A DNA stretch of 12,729 bases from contig JBKCNS010000039.1 in assembly GCA_046297095.1 (NCBI GenBank), positions 1 to 12,729 on the forward strand, in the 5' to 3' direction. This DNA is from JBBATK01 sp046297095 (lineage in GTDB: Bacteria; Bacteroidota; Ignavibacteria; Kapaibacteriales; NICIL-2). Shown piece after piece: positions 8,220 through 12,729 of this stretch (position 1 is its first letter; each line of letters opens with the position of its first letter). Both the position numbers and the translations under genes were made by a program. The notes beneath the pieces were generated by a model. The model worked only from the letters and a program-made list of their open reading frames with translations, made no database searches and was not told where the DNA came from.

Positions 8220-8426
8220 TTATGGGGAGTGTTGTAGGTAAATGTCGCCGTCGTTTCCGCCGCTGGGTGCCGCTGTTCCGAATGTGATTCTCGGGACGTT
8301 CAATGTCGCTGTACTGTCCGTAATCGTTAGCGTCCCATCGGTGACGACCAAAGTGGAGACGATCCCGGTGGCTGAACTGTCGCTGTCTCGTATCCTCAGA
8401 CCACGAGGGATAAAAAAGCTTGTCAT
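8220..8426 (-). CDS. Short fibre-like phage protein
   Basis: A 68-residue protein. Residues 1-50 alternate Thr, Ser, Ile, Val and Leu like a short beta-prism or fibre shaft. The end, FGTAAPSGGNDGDIYLQ (about 49-65), matches a segment common in phage tail fibre proteins, where it sits inside much longer chains. Here the chain stops three residues later, so it is either a free-standing mini-protein or the remnant of a longer fibre. The ATG overlaps the TGA of the coiled-coil gene by four bases (ATGA), with AAGGA about ten bases upstream. Confidence 0.65.
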   Translation of the reverse strand: MTSFFIPRGLRIRDSDSSATGIVSTLVVTDGTLTITDSTATLNVPRITFGTAAPSGGNDGDIYLQHSP

Positions 8427-8728
8427 TTCTTGTCGTCCTTGTGTGCGTACTTCGTGCCGTTCACGTCGATAAACGCTAGCTTTGTCTCCAAGACTTCAAT
8501 CTTGCCGCGCATCAAAGCACACTCCGTTTTGAGATCACCCCGTTCGATTTCGCACTTGTCGGCTTTCAGGCTTATCGTTGCGACTTCGTTTTTGAGTCCT
8601 TCAATATGTTTTGCGTTTTCGTTCTCACGCAGCTTAAAAAGCCATGCGACAACAGAACTCAACGTTGCGATAATCGCAGAGACACCCGCCAACATCCAAC
8701 CCGTCATCGAGTTCTGTTCGACTGTCAC
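8423..8728 (-). CDS. Membrane-anchored coiled-coil protein, holin/spanin-like
   Basis: A 101-residue protein with one strong membrane helix (residues 9-31), then a charged Glu/Lys-rich heptad segment (about 35-88) that should form a coiled coil, and a basic tail. One membrane helix plus coiled coil fits phage lysis accessories such as inner-membrane spanins or XhlA-like proteins, though XhlA has the opposite order. The KLR just after the helix favours a cytoplasmic C-terminus, which speaks against a spanin. I choose the GTG at 8728 because it forms a GTGA overlap with the previous TGA. A GTG at 8737 and an ATG at 8698 are alternatives. Placement after two secreted proteins and a protease supports a role at the envelope. 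Confidence 0.62.
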   Translation of the reverse strand: MTVEQNSMTGWMLAGVSAIIATLSSVVAWLFKLRENENAKHIEGLKNEVATISLKADKCEIERGDLKTECALMRGKIEVLETKLAFIDVNGTKYAHKDDKK

Positions 8729-8973
8729 TTGCAACACAGCTTTCTAAATCTCTGGAGTAAAGGTACTCGCTTCTCTTTCACTTTGCATGCGACTGTCTTC
8801 ACGTTTTCAGTCGTAGCCTCAACGACGTTAGCAGCAACAACAACAGGAGCCACAGCAACCGATGCCACCTTTCGAACAACGTCACAGCGTCCGTTCTGAC
8901 ATTCGACTTCCTGCGAGTAGCTAAGAGTACCCAGTACGACTAGGGCAATGAGTGTGTTGATGATTTTCAGCAT
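8725..8973 (-). CDS. Tiny secreted cysteine-containing protein
   Basis: An 82-residue protein. Residues 1-20 form a plain signal peptide (lysine, hydrophobic core, small residues before SYSQ); there is no lipobox. The mature part has ECQNGRC (24-30), an Ala/Val-rich middle (36-53), and a basic C-terminal segment ending in CCK, giving five cysteines in about 62 residues. It resembles, from memory, short secreted proteins common in Planctomycetota with an early C-x-x-G-x-C-type motif and an Arg/Val-rich body. ATG shares one base with the previous TAA (TAATG), behind AAAGGA with eight bases spacing. Function unknown; an envelope or periplasmic role is inferred from the signal peptide. Confidence 0.65.
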   Translation of the reverse strand: MLKIINTLIALVVLGTLSYSQEVECQNGRCDVVRKVASVAVAPVVVAANVVEATTENVKTVACKVKEKRVPLLQRFRKLCCK

Positions 8974-9662
8974 TACTGCAATCCTTTCGTTATTGCTTCG
9001 CATGCGTCCAGGTATTTCGATACCGTTTGCAGCTTCGCATCGTTAATCCACTTCGCGTTAGGTATCCTCCAAACTTCTTCCCAGTTTGCGTCTCTCGACG
9101 AACCTCTAGGACGAGCCAGAAGAACCGATTCGATTGAATGCACAAATGCCGACTGAGCACCTTGTAGCGTTGGGCATTCGTTTCTGTCGCACATAACTCG
9201 CATGTCCGAAACAATCTTCTTCAACGCAGTTGCTAACGCTGCTCGTGTGGCAGTATCGTTAAGGCTTAGACTATTGACTCGACTTAGCTCGAACAGTTTT
9301 GCAAACTCACCTGGATTGCTTGGGGGCACATCTGGATCTGGCTTCGGTGGAACAGAATCACCAATCACCACCGTATGCTTGGCGTAGTCAATCGCTGCCG
9401 TCTTGTCGCTAACGATCAGGTAGAACGTGTAGCTACCAGCTCGCGGCGTTGCAAAAAACACTTGCGAGTCAATCGCCGTGCAGCCTGCTTGTGCGGTGGA
9501 GATTCCTTCCGGTGTAATCCACTTGTGATTGTCACCTTTGGACTTCGACGAGTTGAGAACTACCAATTCTCCTGGCAATGCTTTGCTCGGTGCGTCGATA
9601 ACTGCTTGGACTTGTGCGAAGCACGCAACCGACAACAAAAGCCATGCGGTTATTGTTCTCAT
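8973..9662 (-). CDS. Secreted PKD-like domain protein
   Basis: A 229-residue protein. Residues 1-20 are a signal peptide with likely cleavage after FAQVQA. Residues 21-101 look like a PKD/Ig-like beta-sandwich: AP..ALPGELVVLNSS near the start, a central W-I-T-P strand, a GSYTFYLIVSD strand (76-86) and a closing HTVVIGD. Residues 102-118 are a proline-rich linker (PPKPDPDVPPS). Residues 119-229 form a helical domain with two cysteines at CDRNEC. Similar PKD-plus-linker secreted proteins are familiar from planctomycete genomes. The ATG overlaps the protease TGA (ATGA), so it is probably made with the protease. It may present, bind or assist the protease outside the cell, which is an inference. 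Confidence 0.7.
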   Translation of the reverse strand: MRTITAWLLLSVACFAQVQAVIDAPSKALPGELVVLNSSKSKGDNHKWITPEGISTAQAGCTAIDSQVFFATPRAGSYTFYLIVSDKTAAIDYAKHTVVIGDSVPPKPDPDVPPSNPGEFAKLFELSRVNSLSLNDTATRAALATALKKIVSDMRVMCDRNECPTLQGAQSAFVHSIESVLLARPRGSSRDANWEEVWRIPNAKWINDAKLQTVSKYLDACEAITKGLQ

Positions 9663-10576
9663 GCTAGCACCAGTTCCGAACGAAGAAGAGATTGCAGAAG
9701 AGAGTCAGCGACAGGAATGCCATGACCAAACCGTGGATCAAATCCAGGTGCTCCAGCGTCTTTGAGATTCGCTTTGAAGAACGCTCTTACCGCATCCGTA
9801 GCCTTCCATTGTGACTTCCCTTGCCGACGCATCACTTCCACGATGCAAGCTAACAAACCGCTACCAAACGGAGTTGCCATCGATGTGCCACTCATCGAAG
9901 TGTAGCCGCTACCGTTCTTGCTGAACGAGATGATGTCCTGCCCAGGACAAGCCCAGTCAAGTTCCTTGCCACCCGAAGAAAAGTTCGCAATCTGCCCACT
10001 TGCTTGATACGCACCGCAGCATAGACAACCGTTGTATCGTGCAGGCCAGCCAATCGTATTCGAACCGTTGTAGCCTGCATTGCCGGCCGCCGCGTTCACG
10101 ATGCACCCAAGCGAGAAAGCGTAGTCGATAGCCTGGTTCGTTTCGTTATCAGAACCACCACCACCGAGAGATAGACTGATAACGTCCGCACCTTGCTCCG
10201 CAGCCCAGCGAATACCGTTTGCGATACCAGTCGATGACCCACTACCTTGATCTGACAAGCACTTGAAGACAATCAGCTCAGCTTGCGGAGCAACACCGAT
10301 TCCATTGCGTCCTAGTGCTGTTCCTGCGCAATGGGTGCCATGTCCGTTTCCGTCACGAAGTGCAGACTGACCCGAGATGAACGACTTCGCAGCGACTGGT
10401 TCAGGACCGTCAACGTGTTTCGTGTAGCCAGTATCACCGATAGCAACCTTAATTGACTTTCCAGTTGCAATCTTTCCGACCTTCTCGGCTAGCTCAGAAG
10501 TCCAGTGCCAAAGCCTGGGAGCCATCGCGAACAGGTCGTTGTTGTAAATCGTATCGGGTGGGATTGTGTAATCCAC
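9659..10576 (-). CDS. Subtilisin-like serine protease (peptidase family S8)
   Basis: A 305-residue protease with the full S8 set. The catalytic Asp is at 48 (AIGDTG), His at 82 (GHGTHCAG), the oxyanion Asn at 166 (AAAGNAG) and Ser at 232 (GTSMATPFGSG). Spacing is normal for a subtilisin core of about 270 residues. There is no signal peptide and no recognisable propeptide: about 40 residues precede the core, as in intracellular subtilisins. It has eight cysteines (83, 106, 158, 184, 186, 187, 210, 244), unusual for classical subtilisins. The start is GTG, placed directly after the TAA of the upstream gene, with GAGGTG about six bases before it. The TGA overlaps the next ATG. Roles to consider are host-wall or S-layer attack, lysis, or virion protein maturation. 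Confidence 0.93.
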   Translation of the reverse strand: MDYTIPPDTIYNNDLFAMAPRLWHWTSELAEKVGKIATGKSIKVAIGDTGYTKHVDGPEPVAAKSFISGQSALRDGNGHGTHCAGTALGRNGIGVAPQAELIVFKCLSDQGSGSSTGIANGIRWAAEQGADVISLSLGGGGSDNETNQAIDYAFSLGCIVNAAAGNAGYNGSNTIGWPARYNGCLCCGAYQASGQIANFSSGGKELDWACPGQDIISFSKNGSGYTSMSGTSMATPFGSGLLACIVEVMRRQGKSQWKATDAVRAFFKANLKDAGAPGFDPRFGHGIPVADSLLQSLLRSELVLA

Positions 10577-10894
10577 TTAGCCACCTCGACGAGCTAGCCA
10601 CAGCTCAATCAGCTTTAACACAATCGGAATCAACAACGAAGGATCGATTGCCGTAGCTTGCGGATCCTCAGTCGTAATTGCATCGAGTGCATGGATGCAT
10701 CCGCTGATCGTAGACGGCAGTTCGTCTTCCGCACCTAGCGAGATGACGAAACCAGTTTTCAGAAGTGCTCCGATCTCACCCGAGATAGCACCGACGAGAA
10801 GCAGATTGTCACCGCGATCGAAGTCACCCGACCGTAGATTCTTCACCAACTGAAGAACAAAGTTGACTGGTAACCTGGGTTCAAAACTGTACAT
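10577..10894 (-). CDS. Hypothetical protein directly upstream of the subtilase
   Basis: A 105-residue protein that I do not recognise. The N-terminal half has charged helices and a glycine-containing hydrophobic segment (LLLVGAISGEIGALL, about 31-45). The last 22 residues (PSLLIPIVLKLIELWLARRGG) form a hydrophobic or amphipathic helix with a basic end, suggesting membrane contact. ATG at 10892-10894 is preceded by GGAG with seven bases spacing. Another ATG five bases earlier is out of frame. Its TAA is immediately followed by the GTG start of the protease, so the two are almost certainly co-translated. It could be a partner, inhibitor or membrane adaptor of the protease; nothing in the sequence proves it. 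Confidence 0.6.
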   Translation of the reverse strand: MYSFEPRLPVNFVLQLVKNLRSGDFDRGDNLLLVGAISGEIGALLKTGFVISLGAEDELPSTISGCIHALDAITTEDPQATAIDPSLLIPIVLKLIELWLARRGG

Positions 10895-10961
10895 GCCATT
10901 GCTCCAGTGGATCGAAAAAGAATCTTCCCACCGTTCATCATGCAGTTTCGCAATTCGCTAG

Positions 10962-11165
10962 CTAGTCGCTATTTGGAGGCATGGTCGCAAATAGTCCCTT
11001 TTGGTCCAACCAAATCCGAATCTGCTTCACCGTCCAGTAATCTTTAGCGAATCCAGTCCCAGGTGGAGGTAGCTTTCCTTCGCGTCTCCAACGCTTGATC
11101 GTACTGGGTGATTTGTCCAAAATCCTGGCCAATTCCTTCGTGTCGATCAGCTTCAATTCATCCAT
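10962..11165 (-). CDS. Helix-turn-helix DNA-binding protein, MerR/excisionase type
   Basis: A 67-residue protein made almost wholly of one winged helix-turn-helix domain of the HTH_17/excisionase kind. LIDTKELARILDKSPSTIKRW (6-26) gives the two helices, followed by the REGKLPPPG wing and a closing helix with YWTVKQIRIWLDQ (43-55). Such proteins serve as excisionases, AlpA-like regulators or small repressors. The ATG at 11163-11165 is chosen because AGGAGGAGG lies five bases upstream; a longer frame reaches back to 11249 but would overlap its neighbour heavily. It overlaps the previous gene by eight bases. It could act at the promoter-flanking repeats at the right end, which is speculation. 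Confidence 0.8.
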   Translation of the reverse strand: MDELKLIDTKELARILDKSPSTIKRWRREGKLPPPGTGFAKDYWTVKQIRIWLDQKGLFATMPPNSD

Positions 11166-11433
11166 TCGTCCTCCTCCTTGCAACCCGAACTTGCCGCTTC
11201 TCACGAAAAATCTTGTTAATGAACTTTGCCTTTTCGACCTCTTCTGCAATCGTCGCCAGAATCGGATTATCGCCGGGGTGAAATAACCGTTCGCCTTTTT
11301 CCACCCTGTCAGCGATCACAAATAGCTTCTCTAGCGAGCCAGCTTTGGCACCAGTCGGTAGTCCTTCCCGTCGAGGCTCGTAGTCCTCGTCGTGCTGCTT
11401 CAGACGGATCTCGTCGAAGATATTTCTAGTCAT
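11158..11433 (-). CDS. Small basic hypothetical protein
   Basis: A 91-residue protein. It has a charged N-terminus, a middle block with GSLEKLFVIADRVEKGERLFHPGDN (about 33-57), a helix with EEVEKAKFINKIFREKRQ, and a very basic end (VRVARRRTNG). The 'SLEKL..IADRVEKGE.LFHPGD' block recalls short planctomycete phage-related proteins that I have seen but cannot name. ATG at 11433 overlaps the previous TGA by four bases (ATGA); the longer in-frame reading back to 11484 lies within the preceding gene and is not needed. The basic tail may bind nucleic acid. Function unknown. Confidence 0.62.
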   Translation of the reverse strand: MTRNIFDEIRLKQHDEDYEPRREGLPTGAKAGSLEKLFVIADRVEKGERLFHPGDNPILATIAEEVEKAKFINKIFREKRQVRVARRRTNG

Positions 11434-11648
11434 GGCACTTCCGGAACTAAAGGCAGTTCCATCCAATGCGTGCACGGATACCACCCGTCAGATGATGTCT
11501 CCATTGCGATGGCTTCACCTTGCGTTTCGTGTCCTTCGAACCAACCTAAATCCACGTCACCGAATTGGCCCCACTCTTCGAGGCAACAAAATAGAACGGG
11601 TTCGTTGATGGGTGGTAGTTTGTCAGCTATCGATATCCAGTTGTTCAT
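11430..11648 (-). CDS. DUF551-type phage protein
   Basis: A 72-residue protein that fits the DUF551 pattern: an opening NNWISIADKLPPINEPVLF (2-20), a middle with GDVDLGWFEG, and the closing THWMELPLVPEVP where the family usually ends in H-W-M-x-L-P-x-x-P. DUF551 proteins are short, frequent in phages and prophages, and without an established function. The ribosome site AAGGAGGT, four bases before the ATG, is the best in the window, and a 63-bp gap precedes it. That could make this the start of a separately translated group. The TGA overlaps the next ATG. Confidence 0.78.
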   Translation of the reverse strand: MNNWISIADKLPPINEPVLFCCLEEWGQFGDVDLGWFEGHETQGEAIAMETSSDGWYPCTHWMELPLVPEVP

Positions 11649-11711
11649 GCTACCTCCTTGATTTTGCGTGTTAAAACTGCGCGGTGCAGGTTAATAAATT
11701 GTTCCCCGTAT

Positions 11712-11903
11712 CTAGTCTTTCGCCTTCGGTGGGCGGTTTGCTGGCGGTCTTTCCGTCAGCTTCTTCGCCACCTTCGGCGGCAGCTTCGCTTTGGCGGCTT
11801 CGCCTAGCCAAGCTGCAAGCGTCAAGCCTTCGGCTTTCGTTGCTTCCTCAAATGCAACCCACCAATCGGAAGGTTGCGTAATGTTTTTGCGCTCGTTTGT
11901 CAC
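11712..11903 (-). CDS. Small protein, possible ribbon-helix-helix fold
   Basis: A 63-residue protein. The core DWWVAFEEATKAEGLTLAAW (13-32) followed by LGEAAKAKLP resembles the two helices of ribbon-helix-helix regulators, with the 'A-x-x-E-G-L-T-L-x-x-W-L' turn. The first ten residues could supply the DNA-contacting strand. The end (about 43-63) is Lys/Pro/Arg-rich and probably disordered. It starts with GTG in a GTGA overlap with the previous TGA, behind GAGAGG six to seven bases upstream. Similar short 'DWW' proteins occur in planctomycetes as I recall. DNA binding is possible but not shown. Confidence 0.65.
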   Translation of the reverse strand: MTNERKNITQPSDWWVAFEEATKAEGLTLAAWLGEAAKAKLPPKVAKKLTERPPANRPPKAKD

Positions 11904-12328
11904 GCTTCGCCTCTCAATACTTTTGCTTCGTGGTGGTGTCTTTTGGATCGATACGAAACGTAGTACGTTTTCATCGCGTATCCGCCTTCTCTTGCTCCTT
12001 GATTTCCTCCGGTCGATCTATACAAAATCCCGTTCTCCCACATCCTGCGAAGCGTTCTTGCGAAATCTGGAGAAACATGGTGTCCCATTAAATACCACTT
12101 TCGATAGCCTCCAAATTCTTGATGCCATGCCTCTTCGTCCTCCTCGTTCTGAGACGAAATGTCTGGCGGATAGTGACCTGAAACGGTTGTTCTCAAAATC
12201 CGCTCCCATTCACGGTCCAATCTTTCGAGAATCCAGTTTTGTTTTTCCTTGAACGACCGGCGTTTTCGCCGGGGGTTGCCCCCCGGCTTTTCGCCGCCAG
12301 CCTTAGCCGTACTTTTTGACTTCTTCAA
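11900..12328 (-). CDS. Hypothetical basic protein with TTG start
   Basis: A 142-residue protein that I do not recognise. Residues 1-28 are Lys/Arg/Gly-rich, 29-50 form a helix with several Arg and Trp, and later come WHQEFGGYRKWYLMGHH (68-84), an FARTLRRMWENGILYR helix, and a Tyr/His-rich end. The start is TTG at 12326-12328: GGAG lies seven bases before it and no ATG is available before residue 81. It overlaps the preceding gene by 26 bases. A GC-rich hairpin lies within codons 11-24. If the TTG is wrong, the coding region could begin later. Confidence 0.6.
   Translation of the reverse strand: MKKSKSTAKAGGEKPGGNPRRKRRSFKEKQNWILERLDREWERILRTTVSGHYPPDISSQNEEDEEAWHQEFGGYRKWYLMGHHVSPDFARTLRRMWENGILYRSTGGNQGAREGGYAMKTYYVSYRSKRHHHEAKVLRGEA
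12258..12296 (-). promoter_or_regulatory. GC hairpin with GCAA tetraloop, inside a gene start
   Basis: Read on the minus strand, an 8-bp perfect stem (12280-12287 with 12268-12275) closes a GCAA loop, a stable GNRA type. Outside it, after an A-rich internal loop (AAAA on one side, GAAAA on the other), a further 5-bp stem pairs 12292-12296 with 12258-12262. It begins seven bases after the stop of the first gene and lies within codons 11-24 of the next. There is no U-tract after it, so it is not a typical terminator. It could slow ribosomes, stabilise the upstream message or be a REP-like element. Confidence 0.55.
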
Positions 12329-12494
12329 TCGCTTGCTCCATTTCGATTTCGTAGTTTTGTTTTGGGGCTTCGGTGATCGTGTAGCTTTCGTTGTACTTAT
12401 TTCGCTTCTTTGCTGTCTCTTCTGCCTTTTCTCGGCTTCCGAAAACTTTGATCGTTGGGTAGCTGTCGTTTTCGTATTGGATATTCCAGGCCAT
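12303..12494 (-). CDS. First small gene of the leftward operon, hypothetical
   Basis: A 63-residue acidic/basic mixed protein. It opens MAWNIQYENDSYPTIKVFGS, then a Lys/Glu-rich helix with AEETAKKRNKY, a short strand pair, and a final helix EQAIEEVKKYG. It may be a small alpha/beta protein; no family is recognised. ATG is preceded by AAGGAAA with a spacing of about eight bases. The likely promoter lies about 45 bases upstream, so this is the first gene of the transcript. Short proteins in this position in phages are often regulators or host-takeover factors, but nothing specific is visible. Confidence 0.65.
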   Translation of the reverse strand: MAWNIQYENDSYPTIKVFGSREKAEETAKKRNKYNESYTITEAPKQNYEIEMEQAIEEVKKYG

Positions 12495-12537
12495 TTTTCG
12501 TTTCCTTGTTTGTGGTTATCGTTGCCGTGATGCGATT

Positions 12538-12566
12538 ACTATACACACACTTATCGACTGGGGCAA
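12538..12566 (-). promoter_or_regulatory. Leftward sigma70-type promoter
   Basis: On the minus strand TTGCCC (12561-12566) and TATAGT (12538-12543) are separated by exactly 17 bases. Transcription would begin near 12531, about 36 bases before the first ATG. It is the only promoter-like pair with near-consensus spacing that I found upstream of an operon start here. It lies at the head of 21 complete closely spaced leftward genes and would be expected to drive at least the first of them. Confidence 0.5.
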
Positions 12567-12583
12567 GAACTCTACACACACTT
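12542..12583. repeat. 11-bp direct repeat flanking the promoter -35 box
   Basis: The 11-mer TACACACACTT (+ strand) occurs exactly at 12542-12552 and 12573-12583. Start to start is 31 bp, close to three helical turns, so both copies face the same side of DNA. One copy overlaps the edge of the -10 box and the spacer; the other lies just upstream of the -35 box. This layout fits an operator bound by a dimer or by looping proteins. It could also be chance CA/GT simple sequence. Confidence 0.45.
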
Positions 12584-12640
12584 TCTGAAAATTATTTGGC
12601 AAATCTTTTGGCGAGTCAGAACGGGGAACAAAGTATTGAT

Positions 12641-12695
12641 CCGAAGCCGCCCACAACGTCTCTTGGTTTGGTCGAGTCGCTTGTGGGCGGCTCGG
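12641..12695. repeat. 15-bp inverted repeat with 24-bp loop
   Basis: The left arm 12641-12656 (CCGAAGCCGCCCACAA) and right arm 12681-12695 (TTGTGGGCGGCTCGG) pair over 15 bp with one bulged A. The inner 11 bp are perfect. No T-run follows on either strand, so an ordinary intrinsic terminator is unlikely. It lies about 75 bp upstream of the promoter -35 box, in the only sizeable non-coding stretch (12495-12729) of the window. It may be a terminator remnant of a gene to the right, an operator, or a structured RNA element. Confidence 0.6.
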
Positions 12696-12729
12696 ATAAT
12701 ACAGTCGTTCGCCTGACTTAATGGGGACG

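Noticed and set aside
8725..9003. Longer start of the small secreted protein at 9003
   Set aside because: The ATG at 8973 gives a proper signal peptide, a TAATG junction and a well-spaced AAAGGA; the extension would put charged residues before it.
11158..11484. Longer starts for the basic hypothetical protein and for the HTH protein (to 11484 and 11249)
   Set aside because: Shorter ATG starts have stop-start coupling or a strong ribosome site, while the extensions overlap neighbours by 50-90 bases.
11649..11711. Possible second promoter and small hairpin before the DUF551 gene
   Set aside because: The best pair (TTTATT, 17 bases, TTTAAC) matches consensus poorly and the hairpin stem is only four bases. 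I leave the gap unassigned.
11791..12252. 153-codon frame on the + strand
   Set aside because: It lies antisense to two coupled leftward genes, ignores their junction and shows no recognisable domain or ribosome site.
12641..12695. Integron attC site
   Set aside because: The outer ends lack RYYYAAC and GTTRRRY core sites and no cassette or integrase is near.
12641..12695. Intrinsic terminator
   Set aside because: The stem is strong, but no T-run follows on either strand.
12455..12721. 88-codon + strand frame with a hydrophobic stretch across the promoter region
   Set aside because: It overlaps the start of the first leftward gene and the promoter and inverted repeat; no Shine-Dalgarno or homology pattern supports it.

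Overview
This window looks like the late, tail-fibre end of a tailed double-stranded DNA phage or prophage. All 22 coding regions that I support lie on the minus strand, so the map reads from right to left. Almost every junction is either a 1-26 base overlap (ATGA, GTGA, TAATG, TGATG and similar) or a gap of a few bases. I see no rRNA, tRNA, CRISPR array, transposase or integrase, and no capsid, portal or terminase gene. The tail genes belong to families I recognise from memory in many phages. The small secreted proteins and several regulatory-end proteins resemble, again from memory only, proteins of Planctomycetota and their prophages. A planctomycete phage or prophage is therefore my best guess for the source; it is an inference.

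Right end, 12495-12729: a non-coding stretch holds a 15-bp inverted repeat with one bulged base and a good sigma70-type leftward promoter bracketed by an 11-bp direct repeat. Then, 12494-10962, come six small genes: two hypotheticals (the second with a strong GC hairpin inside its start region), a short protein with a possible DNA-binding fold, a DUF551-type protein behind a near-perfect Shine-Dalgarno, a basic hypothetical, and a MerR/excisionase-type helix-turn-helix protein.

Middle, 10894-8423: a cassette of five genes. These are an unknown 105-residue protein, a complete S8 subtilisin-like protease with no signal peptide or propeptide, a secreted PKD-like protein, a tiny cysteine-containing secreted protein, and a protein with one membrane helix followed by a coiled coil. 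No muramidase, amidase or peptidoglycan peptidase is visible, so this cassette is the best candidate in the window for lysis or host-envelope attack. It is the most interesting part of the window.

Left part, 8426-1: tail tip, fibre and spike genes. In order they are a short fibre-like protein, two widespread small phage tail proteins, another virion-type protein, two tandem paralogous glycine-rich fibre proteins, a small WTPP-type protein, a protein with nine 23-residue repeats, a baseplate/fibre-type protein, an 815-residue beta-helix tailspike, and the first 12 codons of another gene running off the left edge. Tight coupling throughout suggests that envelope attack and adsorption proteins are made together from one long leftward transcript.
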